From Galbula dea (Eukaryota; Chordata; Aves; Piciformes; Galbulidae): a stretch of DNA of 64,000 nucleotides. The DNA lies in contig VWZX01000996.1 in assembly GCA_013399015.1 (NCBI GenBank), forward strand, positions 2,489,052-2,553,051, written 5' to 3'. The notes beneath the pieces are model-generated. The model made no database searches and was not told the origin of the DNA. It saw only the letters and a program-made list of their open reading frames with translations. This document shows, in pieces, positions 25,901-35,799 of the stretch (its first letter is position 1; the number at the start of each line of letters is the position of its first letter). The position numbers and the translations under genes are program-made.

Positions 25901-27144
25901 CACAGCAAGCAAAGGGATGGCAGAAGGCCAGCAAAAGCAGAGAGCTGCCAGTGTGCCCTGGGTGTCAGCCATGTCCCAGCACAAGACACTGGCAGAGAGA
26001 AGCAGGAGAAACTGAGGCAAGATGACACAGAAAGCCTTGGGCAGGCCTTGAGGGGTACTATGCTGCACTGGGTCTCTGCCTGGGGGTCCTCAGAAGGAGA
26101 GAAGAAAAATCTCCAAAAACTTTTGCTGTGGAATCAGGCTGGATTAGTTGATCATTATCTACAGAAACTTTAGAAGAAGCACTCAGTGCAAATATTCTAA
26201 TACACAGTCACCTTACAGCATGTCAGCAATAATGCTAAAAAGTGTGGGATTTTGGGTTTGCTCCTCAGTGTGGGAGCCTGGGATGTAAGCTACCCCTGCC
26301 AATGTCTTCTGAAGTCACAGCAGATGTCCTTCTTACTGGAAGAAGCAGCTGTGAGCAGAATTGCACAGAAGATTAACCTGCAAGGAAGAAATGCCCGTCT
26401 CTTAGAGCAGGGTACTTGCTCCTGATGCTTTGCTGACACACCAGTGTATCTCCCTAGATATACAAGCTGAGGAGGAACAACTCCAGGCAGTTCTTAGGGA
26501 AAGTAAAACAAATACATGAAAGTACATCGAGATCCTTTACTGGTGAACAAAAATCAGAAAACCCCTCCTTTCCTTGGACTGGGATGACAGCAATCGGTTC
26601 CTGTCATACCAATTACTTAAGCAAGATTTTTACTGCTTTTTGTTTTATATAGGACAGGTGTCTATGTTTTTAACAAAATAAGGAACTTTCACAGAAACCT
26701 CATTAACCACCTCCTCACCAGCAAGTAACACCCCACCTGTCCCCTCCTTGCAGCTGCCCCTATCAGGCTACAGCTCTTCCATCAACAGGTGAGGCAGTAT
26801 TTGCACCTAAAACTTGGCAGAGGGACATGTGTAAAGGAAAACAACACCACAGCGACGTGTGCCGGGACGAGTCCCCGCCAGCCTAACACGGGGCTGGCCA
26901 ACACTTCCCTCCCGGTGTGAGTCCTCCTGCCTTCCTCCGGCTGCAGCAGTCACAAGCACCACTCAAGCAGACAGGACCAGATTACTGTACCTGGCTCAGA
27001 GATAATCAGGCTCTGGTCGGAAGGCAGCAGGAGAAATTCCCTGCAAGAGTCCGGGTCCAAGCCAGGCAGGCTTTTCTTCCGGCACAGCTCCGTGACAATG
27101 CGGACTGCCCTCTGACAACGGCTGTCATCCTTGGTACCGCTCAT
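1795..27144 (-). CDS. SYT6: Synaptotagmin-6 gene, six coding exons, last short exon not seen
   Basis: SYT6 is a single-pass membrane protein with two cytoplasmic C2 domains that couples calcium to membrane fusion; family knowledge places it in regulated exocytosis, including the sperm acrosome reaction. Exons joined on the minus strand are 26991-27144, 9018-9354, 6552-7110, 4297-4417, 2593-2764 and 1795-1945, totalling 1494 bases or 498 codons with matching phases and no stop. Order in the protein: cysteines 10, 21 and 34 near the N-terminus, the trait of the SYT3/5/6/10 group that forms disulfide dimers; membrane span about 56-78; C2A about 223-346; C2B about 352-486. C2A has all five calcium-ligand aspartates (D253, D259, D311, D313, D319). 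C2B has D385, D391, D445, D447 and a glutamate at 453. The WHxL motif near the C2B end is present as WHPL. Human SYT6 is about 510 residues, so only a few terminal residues are missing. SYT10 is the nearest alternative, but linker and C2 sequence match SYT6 better. Confidence 0.96.
1946..2592 (-). other. SYT6 intron between exons 5 and 6
   Basis: This 647-base intron is bounded by donor gtaggt and acceptor ttcag. No repeat or RNA gene is recognisable in it. Confidence 0.85.
2593..2764 (-). CDS. SYT6: SYT6 coding exon 5 (core of C2B)
   Basis: This 172-base exon encodes residues 391-448: DPYVKVSLL, then the polybasic strand [20 protein letters not shown], the phosphoinositide- and AP-2-binding face in synaptotagmins, and ISVMDYDR with calcium ligands D445 and D447. 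Acceptor tctccag|ATCCAT and donor GATCG|gtaggt are clear. The phase of 2 matches the next exon, which supplies the last base of the arginine codon. Confidence 0.97.
2765..4296 (-). other. SYT6 intron between exons 4 and 5
   Basis: This 1.5 kb intron is bounded by donor gtaggt and acceptor tctccag. It appears to be unique sequence; nothing recognised. Confidence 0.85.
4297..4417 (-). CDS. SYT6: SYT6 coding exon 4 (start of C2B)
   Basis: This 121-base exon encodes residues 351-390 plus one base: [20 protein letters not shown], then the beta strands leading into C2B calcium loop 1 ([10 protein letters not shown]). Acceptor ttgaag|GAAAGC is in phase 0. Donor CTCAG|gtaggt is in phase 1 and completes the aspartate codon D391 in the next exon. 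Both flanking joins preserve the SYT6 reading. Confidence 0.96.
4418..6551 (-). other. SYT6 intron between exons 3 and 4
   Basis: This 2.1 kb intron is bounded by donor gtgagt and acceptor ttgaag. It contains a short A/C-rich simple stretch near 5227-5266 and no recognised gene or transposon. Confidence 0.85.
6552..7110 (-). CDS. SYT6: SYT6 coding exon 3 (linker and whole C2A domain)
   Basis: This 559-base exon encodes residues 164-350: a basic linker ([14 protein letters not shown]), the [19 protein letters not shown] segment and the complete C2A domain. Calcium-binding loop 1 reads [13 protein letters not shown] and loop 3 reads [11 protein letters not shown], giving all five acidic ligands. 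Acceptor ccctgcag|ACACATC and donor GACG|gtgagt are strong. The exon enters in phase 2 and leaves in phase 0. Long open frames on the opposite strand here are shadows of this exon. Confidence 0.97.
7111..9017 (-). other. SYT6 intron between exons 2 and 3
   Basis: This 1.9 kb intron is bounded by donor gtgagc and acceptor ctgcag. It holds an (AAAAC)n microsatellite near 7500 and no other recognised element. Confidence 0.85.
7500..7524. repeat. (AAAAC)n microsatellite
   Basis: About four perfect AAAAC units end in a short A run. It lies within the SYT6 intron. Confidence 0.85.
9018..9354 (-). CDS. SYT6: SYT6 coding exon 2 (transmembrane segment)
   Basis: This exon encodes residues 52-164: a hydrophobic span of about 23 residues ([20 protein letters not shown] onward), followed by KLCW and basic residues as the cytosolic stop-transfer. 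The cysteine beside the membrane is a likely palmitoylation site by family analogy. The downstream linker contains [16 protein letters not shown], a strongly conserved SYT6 stretch. Acceptor ctgtag|AGCTC in phase 1 and donor CACCAG|gtgagc in phase 2 fit both neighbours. A soluble SYT6 form lacking this exon is described in mammals; here skipping would shift the frame, so such a form would need a downstream start. Confidence 0.96.
10940..11347 (+). mobile_element. CR1 LINE 3' fragment, split by a SINE
   Basis: The left part (about 10940-11108) has the CR1 hallmarks of a CCAGGAGGTTCCACCT-like motif, GGCCCAGGCTGCCCAGAGAG and GGGCAACCTGCTCTAGGT. The right part (about 11268-11347) continues with GACCCTGCTGAAGCAGGGAG, TTGGACTGGATGATC and a degenerate CR1 3' terminus. 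Between them sits an inserted SINE on the opposite strand. The left part keeps only degraded coding sequence from the end of the CR1 second open reading frame. Confidence 0.9.
11109..11267 (-). mobile_element. Chimeric SINE: tRNA-Glu-like head with CR1 tail
   Basis: Read on the minus strand, 11267-11206 resembles a tRNA-Glu: AGTGGTTAGG (A box/D arm), GGCGCTCTCACC with a CTC anticodon position, GAGTTCAATTCCC (T arm, B box) and a CAGGGA acceptor end. About eight bases of the D-arm side are missing. The sequence then runs through a short linker into a CR1 3' tail (CAGGGGGTTGGACTAGATGATC, then AAGGGACC-type sequence on the complementary strand) ending at 11109. It sits flush inside a plus-strand CR1 with almost no target duplication, as expected for CR1-type retroposition. 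The design resembles CR1-mobilised SINEs reported in songbirds (TguSINE1). Family assignment is inference. Confidence 0.8.
26991..27144 (-). CDS. SYT6: SYT6 coding exon 1 (N-terminal cysteine cluster)
   Basis: This exon encodes residues 1-51 plus one base of codon 52, starting MSGTKDD. It is recognised by the spaced pattern RCQ, LCR, LD, SCREF, which matches the extracellular or lumenal N-terminus of SYT6. The donor is CCAG|gtacag, in phase 1, and joins correctly to the exon at 9018-9354. I chose the ATG at 27144 because MSG matches the family start. A second in-frame ATG lies seven codons upstream at 27165, and an in-frame TAG lies just above that. Acceptor-like AGs upstream (exon edges near 27177 or 27191) suggest that a separate 5' UTR exon exists. 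Confidence 0.9.
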
Positions 27145-27614
27145 CTCCCACAATGCATCCTCCACTATCTCTGCTCTCTAAGAAAGTCCAACTGGGAAAA
27201 GAAGGTTGTTCTGGTTTTTTAATCACCCAAACAGACTCACAGCAGTTCCACTCTCTGGCATGGCAGCACCCTGAGAGACACCCTAGCCAGGCAATGCTCC
27301 AGCTCCACAAACTCTCCTCAGCATCCAGACCAGGAGTGTCAGGTCAGCCCAGAGCTTGCTGCAGTCCTGCCAGTGCTCTTGGTGCCTTATTGCCTCTGAG
27401 ATCAGAGATCTGTTTACTGCCAAGGCGTGTTCCAGACAAAGAACCTCCTACCAAATTCAGTTTCGTGCCCTCCATACAACGTTGTTAAAGCTGCAGCCTA
27501 GATAATTCTTTTTAACCCTTTCATTGCTGCCCGTTTTCCTGGTGCAGAGTTTCAAATCTCAGCCCCAGAGCAATTTTGCAAATAAAGTGAATGCTGAAAT
27601 TTTCTGGCTGAGGA

Positions 27615-27732
27615 CAGCACTCTCAGGTACATGGTGTGATTCTTGGGGTGTCCTCCATGGGTTTAAGAGCTGGACTCTATGATCCTATTGGGTTCCTTCC
27701 AGCTCAGACAATACTGTGATACTCTGATATGA
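27615..27732 (+). mobile_element. CR1 LINE 3' end, old copy
   Basis: The motifs CTCAGG, TTCTTGGGGTGTCCT, GAGCTGGACTCTATGATCC and TTGGGTTCCTTCCAGCTCAG, with a degenerate terminal repeat, match a diverged avian CR1 3' terminus on the plus strand. It is non-coding and lies just upstream of SYT6 exon 1. Confidence 0.75.
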
Positions 27733-28830
27733 CAGTAACTCATCAGACAATATTGACAAGAGTGCTCTCACAAACTACTTAAAACTGCTAAAGGCAACAT
27801 AGGAAAAGCAGCAGGTTTTATTGATTTGTTTGTATCGGTCCTAATGCAACAGGCTGCAGATGGAACTAGAGATTGAGAATGACACTATTTCATAATTAGG
27901 TTTTGGTTTAATTTTCTACAGTATTTTTTAAACCCTATTTTAATTTGGCAGACAGGTCACTCCAAGTAGCAGAGCTACGCTTTCAAACAGGCATGGGAAA
28001 AGGAGCGATTGTATAACAAGAAATTAAAATTATGTACAGCAGAATGATTTCTTGCAGCTTCTGGAGCAAAGAAGCCAGTACAAATATAATGAGCATGCTG
28101 GAGTGCCGTAACTGAAGCTGCACAGGTCCCTCAGCACTGCCCTGCACCTGCCCTCACACAGCATCACCGAGGTGCAGCCCTGAGCTGGCTGGATAAAACG
28201 TACTCTAAGTTCTCCAACTGTTGGGCTAGCGACTTGCTGCCAACACGAAGGCTCTGTGTAGCAGCTGAGGTGCATATGACAGCTGCACAGCTAAAGGCAT
28301 TGCTCCAATGTCCTGCACAGCTGCAAACAGGACTCCTTTGGTCATACCAGTCCTTCCTGCCCCCTTACCTAGACCAACGTGTTTTGGACACCTTACCGTT
28401 GCTAGCTCAGCACAGGATTCTGCCACAATGCCTGATCCAGCTTGGCAACCTCTGTCTGGCAAAAGCAACTTACCTTGCATTTCTCCTTCCAAATTGCCAA
28501 GACAACTTGAGTGAAGCCTTCTATTAACACAGCAATATCCTACAAGTGATCACAAAGAGACACTTTTAATTAGATGCTACCACCTCCTGGTCAGTGCTGT
28601 GTAACCTTCTGCTGCCAACAGTTTGAGAGAGAGATGCAGATTAGGAAGTATTTCTGAAAGTGCTTACCACATGCAAGCAAACACCAACATCACCAGCTGT
28701 GTGCTGGCAGCACCACAGCTTGCAAAGCTCTATGTTTACTAAGTAGAGGTTTCATACTTTGCAAGGCTGGAAGCAAAATCAGTTATTTGCCAGGGGCTCA
28801 AACTCAGGTATAGTTTCCATTGCATTTATC

Positions 28831-29280
28831 AGAGAGTCATAGAATTGGTTGCGTTGGAAGGGACCTTAAAGGTCATTTAGTTCCAAACCCCCTCCCATAT
28901 GCAGGGACACCTTCCACTAGACCAGGTTGCTCAGAGTCTCATCCAGCCTGGCCTGGAACACTTCCAGGGAGGGGAGATCCCTGGCCTCTATAGACAACCT
29001 GTTCCAGTGTCTCAGCGCAGTGAAAAATTTCTTCCTTATATCTAATCTAAATCTCTCCTCTTTCAGTTTAAAACCATTTCCCCTTGTCCTATCACTACAT
29101 ACCCTTGTAAAAAGTCCCTCTCCACCTTTCTCATAGGCTCCTTTAAGTACTGGAAGGCTGCAATAAGGTCTCCCCAGAGCCTTCTCTTCTCCAGGCTGAA
29201 CAACCCTGGGTCTCCCAGCCTGTCCTCACATCAGAGAGGTGCTCCAGCCCTCGGGTCATCTTCATGGTCCTCCTGGATGG
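28831..29280 (-). mobile_element. CR1 LINE 3' fragment, minus orientation
   Basis: It starts with AGAGTCATAGAATTG and GGAAGGGACCTTAAAGGTCA, the reverse complement of the CR1 3' end. It continues through the ORF2 C-terminal tail (reverse of sequence encoding NRLP-like and RLDIR-like motifs) up to about 29280. It is diverged and 5' truncated, with a broken coding frame. Confidence 0.9.
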
Positions 29281-32200
29281 ACCTAAGGGGATGCAAGTGA
29301 GACCCTGACTAATGGTACCATCACCACCTCCCCCCAGCACTGGTTTTCACCCGAGCCACCAAAACTGGCACCAAGAGGAATTCCTGGAATACATCAGGTA
29401 TTACATTTGAAATTTGAATTTACCTTAAAGAGATTTCAACAGCATAAAAAAAAAAAATCCAACCAAACTCTTAGAAAAAGGTTAATGTCCAGTTGAGACC
29501 TTGTAACACAGAAATCAATAAAATTCAATTATTTTGGGAAAAACAAACCAACAAAACCAGCTTATTTTTATTTCAAAGGTAATAGCAAGAACTTTTAAAT
29601 TCTAAATCTAAAGTCCTCTTGGGTCAGCTATTCACCTTCATTTACATACCAGAGGATTCTAGGCTGGAGAGCATCTTCTTCACAGCCAGCCCCAGACTGA
29701 ATTTGTACTTGGTGCCCAAATTTCTCCCTTAAGCCTGTTTCCACCTTCCAGTACAAACAAGTGTGCCCCACCACTGTCAGGGACCTGGGCAGAGCTGATG
29801 ATCTCTGAAGGGGTCCAGCAGTTCTGTCTCACCCACACCCACACCGGCATTTTGGACTTCCTATGTCTGGCAAGCTTTTCCCTGCAGCTGAATTCACGTG
29901 GCATTTAGGAAATGCCTTCCTCTCACATTTATCTTTTCTCTGTCCACTGGCCTGATATTATGTTTAGAGAGGCAGAGCTAACAGTTCAGCAGAAAATGGT
30001 GCCTCTCTAGCTAGTCCAGACTGGCTTAGACTGGAATAAATGTTAAGGGAAATGGCACAACAGGCTTGGTTCACACGAAGGAATGTGTTACATGGAACAA
30101 TGCAGCTCTTGAGCTACCTTTGAAATAATCACTTCAGACAAGACCACAAAATAAGGGAAGATACTGGCTATAGTCTGCACCATTTCCTGGGCTGCAAGAC
30201 CTGCCCAGAAGCTGAGGCTGAAAGTGGTAAAATTCATAATAACCAGAGAGTGACCATTTTTCCTTCAGTAAAGCAGAAGACAAGAACCAAGACAACATTG
30301 CCACAAACATCTGAAGAACCAGGCAGGTTTGTAGTACATTGCAACTGGATTAATGGGGTTATATTCGATAGGTATCTAACTGTAGGCTGGTTTATGTCTG
30401 GAGTCCAAACATGGCTAACTATATGTACACCTTTATTTTCTCTTCAGCATATCTGGCCACACCAATGGGAGCATGTGCTGCTAAGGTGGAACCACAAACA
30501 TATTTGTCCATTTGAGTCAGAATATACTATTCATTTCACTTGGATTAGGACTTATTTGAAGCTGATTTTTAATTATTGTTTTTCTTAAATAATAAAGTCT
30601 AGAGAGGGAGCAGCAGCATTTATCTGTGCCACTTCTAACTAACAGTATGATATTGTTTACTCTCCCAGTTAATATGATAATTGGAAATAGCTCAAAAATT
30701 ATTCAGAGCTTCTTGCCAGGAAAAACGCTGCTGATCTGGATCCTTTGGCAATGTCCATGTGCCATCTGTGCATAAATGTACCACGCATCGCTGTGCACCT
30801 TCACGCACAGCTTCAAGATGCAGATCTTCCTGGTGGCAGACAGTGTGCAAGCAGCAAGCAAAACCTCAACTCTGCATGCACTGAGAGGAGGAGATTAACC
30901 TGCTTGTCATAATGGAGACTGGAGTTTAGGAATTACTTTAAATCCAGTACCAGTAGCAAGAACTGGGCTGAAACTAACTTCAGAAAAAGAATATTTAAGC
31001 CAGTTCTGGGCTAGGAGTTAAATCTGCTCCAGACTGTGGGTAGAACACTGCTGCCAGCCAGCAGTGGGCTCCCACCTCTGCCCCAGGAGCATGTGGAGCA
31101 GCCAGAGCTCTGCCTTTCTGCTGGTAACGGCAGCAAAAGCAGAACCACCTCCCGCGGTGGAAAGGGCAGCCACGCAGAGCTGTGTTTTCCCCAGAGAGCA
31201 ACGACTTGCATTAGTTTGTACAAAAAGCACAGATCACTCCTCTTTATGTCTCCAGCAGAAACATTCTCCAACATAAAGGTCTCCAGGACCCTGGTCCTTC
31301 ATGCTGCTGAGCCATAAAACCTGCCAAGGCTCTGTTTATTTCACAAAGCAATACTAGAATAAAGGAAATGCTGTTTCCCTACCCCTGCGTGCTCAGCCTC
31401 TCCTGGCTGCTCCTGTCCCGTATAAGCTTTCTTGGGAGCAGTTATTCACCTCTAGACACACCTCTCCATGAGTATCCTGGAAACACAAGGAAGAAGGAAG
31501 GAAAATTTATCCTGAATTTATAGTCTAAAGTGACAGTCCCCAGCTTGCACTGCAGTAAACTCTGAGATGTGAAGTTTAAAGATAATTCATTCGCTTCCTC
31601 AGCACAGCACATGATGAACCTGCACAGCAAAAGGCCACCATAGCAAGGGGTAAGGAGGACCTGCAGCAAGCTCTTGTCCTCCAGTGTCAGTGAGGTCCTG
31701 CTCTGCAGTGGCAGCTCTAGTAGTTTGATGGCAAGGAAATGTGGCCTGGTGTCCTGAAAAGCACTGATTCCCAGAGGCGCTGCAGCTTATTGCACACCAC
31801 AATGGGCACTGGAGACAGACTTGCTTGAAGCTGAGTGAAGCCTTCTAGGGGCAGGACTACTATCAAAATTTGTCTTCTGGTGATCAGACTTCTGAAATTT
31901 ATTGACCTGGAATCTTTGCATATCCTCAAGGTGAACAATCAGGGCATGATTTGGCAGGGCTGGGAGCTCTAAAAAGCCCTTTCTGCTCCAGCGGCTGAGA
32001 GGCATCAGATCAGATTGTATCAGAGAGATGTGGTTGTGTTGCAGTTATCAGCCATGCCCAAAAGCCATTAGCTAAATAGCTTGGGGAACTCTGCCCTCCC
32101 ATTCTCTGAGTATCTGCATTTAAGACAAGGCGGATCTCAATACCACCACTAAAGTGGGAGTCCAGGGCCCCTGCTGAGGTACGTGCCCAAGAACATCCAC

Positions 32201-35200
32201 ATCAAGGTGGCCATGCTAGGCACAAGCCTGGTGACACACATGCCCCCAAGGCCTGTAAGCCCCATGTCAGTTTGACAAGCTAGGGTTATTTAGGACCTAA
32301 ATTTCAGGAAGATTTTGGCAGCAAATCCTGTTACCGGAACAAGGCATCTCCTCACAGGAACGAGCATTAAATTGGGATCACACCCATTGCAGTTCCTCCA
32401 CCTGATTTGTGAAGTTAGTTGTTACCACCCCTAGGTCAAAACCATGTTTCTGCAATGCTGGGAAAACCTAAAGTGTGGCTGTTTCTGGTAGGTAGCTATT
32501 AGAAGGATTAAGCTGGCCTCTGCATGTGTTAATGACTGATGTTAACGCATCATTTTTCTGAGAATAGATGAAAACCTGCTGCTTTTAGGGTCTTATTTTA
32601 ACCCTCTGTGTCATGGACACTATTATCAGTAGCATTGCATAATTTATTTTTAAAAGACTGTTTCTCTCAAAGGCCAATAACGCTGGTGTCAGAGCCCAGA
32701 AGACAGGTTAAAACTGACCTTTGGTATTAAAGGGCTAAAAACTCCAATGAAGCCTTTGCTCCCATGCACTCCTTAGCCACTGTAATCTAGGAAAGCAGAA
32801 GAAGGCCCCTCCAGGCACAATTGTAGTGGTCTCCAGATCTTCCCTGGCGGCATTAGGTGCTTCCAGAGCAGGATGAGGATTTGGTCAGTGAGTTCCACTG
32901 ACAGTTCATGTGACAATTTCAGGCCCATGTCTGCAGCAGCTCTAGCAGCTGTGAAAGGGGGTAGTCTTTAGGTTTGAAAGAGCCCAGGATCACACCACTG
33001 GAAAAATCTCATGTGTCTGCACAGCACAGTAAGAGACTGAACACATCTGTCTGCAAATACCTTTCTCCAGTGCTTGCAGGCAAGAACATCTAGCAGGGAG
33101 TGCAGGAGGCCACAAGCCCAACCCTCTTCAGAGTTAGCGCAGCCTTTAAACCACCATCGTTCTTGTGGAAACAGAAAAGTAAAGCAGATAATATTTAATC
33201 TCAACCTTCTGGAAGAAACAAGCTAAACTGGTATTTGTAATGGAAAATAAGGAGTTATAAGTTGGATTTTTTTCCCTCCAGTGTGCTTACAAAGTATTTG
33301 CCATATTCTAGTTATTTTTATCCTTCCCAGTGGAAACATGAGTAATAAAAATAGCAGTATTTCTGTAACAGAACACAAAACCAGTGATGCACAATTGTGC
33401 CTTGGAGATAAAATGCTGTAGTGTTTTTATTTCAGGAGAAAATGAACACCTGAAATGAAACATGAGAGCTCTTTGATTAACCTGCTCAATCAGCCTCCAG
33501 AGAGCACCACAGACCGGCAGGATCTGCTTCCCCCCATCCCACATCCCAAAGGACACGAGTGGTCTCCCCTCAAACCACGCTTTCCAGACAGGCACAGCCC
33601 CACATCACAGCCCAGATCATGGCCCTGCGTCAGCACCTGCATCATTACCCCGCAGGGACTGACAGCTCCTCGCCTGCTCTGCAGCGTCCAGCCCTTCTGA
33701 ACTGAGCCTCCCACCAGGTCCTTGTCCACTGAGTCTCATCACCCCGTGTCTCTCCTATGTGCCCCCAAGTGTTTCCCCCAACGGCTCACCCTGGGGAAAT
33801 GGTTGGGACAGTGGGTAAAAGGATTGTGTGTGTCTCACTGCAGGGTGTTTGCTGGTTCTGCCAGCATCAAATCTCAGCGCCAAAAGATTTCTTGGGTTGT
33901 TTGGGTTTTTTAATCTATTTACTTACTGATAACATTATTTTTCCCAAGGCTCTAAAATGACAAAAGCCAGGGACATTGAGCCATTAGCATTGACACAAAG
34001 GGGTTTTTTTACTTAGTAGGTCTGCTTAGATAACAGTCAAACATCCTCCCCACCACTGCTCCCCGACAGTGAAGTGCCCTCCATCACCACAGCAAAAAGT
34101 GCTGCCAAAGGCAATAGCCTGAGTCATGGGCAGCCCAGATACACAAAGGGTGACAGCTCCAAAACCCTCACCACCCTGTCCCTGGGAGGTACACACTCCC
34201 AGGATGCCAGAGGTCTCAGCCCTAGACATTGTTCAGGCCTTCACAACTGCCCTGCCAGAGCCCTCCTGGCTCAGGTCACACTGCAAATGTCAACTCTGCA
34301 CATCATTACTAGAACTCAGGAACAAACAAGAAAGAACATTGTTTAGTTCAAAGGAAGAAGTAACTCATCAAGTAAATGTGGGTATAGGCTTTCCACTGAC
34401 TTTGATGAAGCTTTGCCAACTTACACCACCTACAAATGTGGCCCTGTAAGTCATGTCTCAGACATAGGCATCCAGAAAGCCTCTTTGTGAAGCCAATCAC
34501 CATGCTCCTCACAGTAAAGGCACTGAAAGAAAGGAGAGAGCTCCTTGAAAGTACAGAGTAGGGCAGCCCAACAACATCATTATTGAATTACTTTCTACAG
34601 AGTTTAGTTTTCAACAGCTATCAGCAAATAAGATGGCCTGACACATTTATGTTCTGCTCACACACTAAAAGGATACCAGGTCTATGTGCATCTGGAGGAG
34701 AATTAGATTGATTATAATAGGGCAGAAGATTAAATTGGTTTGACATGACCATAGTCACCCCACGAGCCAGCAGCACACTGAGTATCAGATCACTTGCTGT
34801 GAAAGGGAACAGAGAAATTTCAGACTTAACAAAAATCATGCTGTAGCTCTGGACACAAAGCTAGGGAAAGAAAACTTTCAAATAACAGAGTATTGAATGC
34901 TGGCAACACATTTTGATTAATCATGTTTTCCAGAGGGAAGTAGAGCATTGCACAGGGGTGGTAAAACCAGGAGTATACTGCAGCTTCAGCAGGAAACAGA
35001 CCACACACAGCTCTTCTACAGCCCCAGCCACCTCTTCCAATTGCCTACTCAAGGAATACCTGAAAAGCCTCAGTATTACCAGCTTGGGCACTGTCTGTCT
35101 TTCCAGCATTAAACAGTGTTCCCTAACTCGTTCAGGGCAGTTATAGCCTTTCCTTTCCATTAGATGCAGGGCAGCAGGAAAAGAGATGACAATGGTGACA

Positions 35201-35608
35201 TGGGTGGTCTACACCATGACAACTACTAACACTCACTGTTGCAGTACAGCTGTGCCTGAGCTTAAAGCAGATTGAACATATCCAGGATCCACCACATGGC
35301 CTGATTCAGCACAAAAATCCAGGGCTAGGATCAACAGCACCATCCTATCTCACTAGTTTCAAGTCTTTCCCAGCACCAAGAACGCACAAGCCCAATAGAC
35401 AGCATCAGATGCAGGGGCAGAGCACCAGCTCCTAACTACAGCTGATGCTCAGGCCTTGTCTTTGTCAGGCACACACACAGTAAGCCTTCGCTGGTGGCAG
35501 TGATTACTAGCTTAGTTACTTGCTCTGCTCATGAAAAAGACCCCAAGACACACTGTTAGCAACATGTCAGAATGTTAGTCTGGGGTTTTATGCTGCTAAT
35601 TCACTGTT

Positions 35609-35799
35609 AGGGTGGTGAGACAGTGGAACAGGTTGTCCAGAGAGGTTGTGGAAGCCTCATCCCTGGAAGCTTTTAAGACAAGGCTTGATGGGGATCTGGG
35701 CAACCTGATCTAGTGGAAGGTGTCCCTGCCAGGCAGGGGGGTTGGAACTAGATGATCTTTAAGGTCCCTTCCAACTCTGACAATTCTATGATTCTATGA
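35609..35799 (+). mobile_element. CR1 LINE 3' end
   Basis: Motifs in order are GACAGTGGAACAGGTTGTCC, AGAGAGGTTGTGGA, GGAAGCTTTTAAGACAAGGC, GGTTGGAACTAGATGATC and the terminal ATTCTATG repeats. It is a 5'-truncated copy of about 190 bases, close in sequence to the larger copy at 61.66 kb and so probably of the same subfamily. Confidence 0.93.

Larger units (their letters stand above)
9355..26990 (-). other. SYT6 intron 1 (17.6 kb)
   Basis: The largest SYT6 intron separates the N-terminal exon from the transmembrane exon. It contains one CR1 interrupted by a SINE at about 10.94-11.35 kb, short A/C-rich simple tracts (around 22.6 kb and 24.5 kb), an AT-rich stretch with clustered TAATTA-like motifs near 14.4-14.7 kb, and a block at about 19.06-20.0 kb that looks richer in CpG than its surroundings. 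I recognise no further exon or RNA gene. The many short open frames match no family. Confidence 0.8.
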
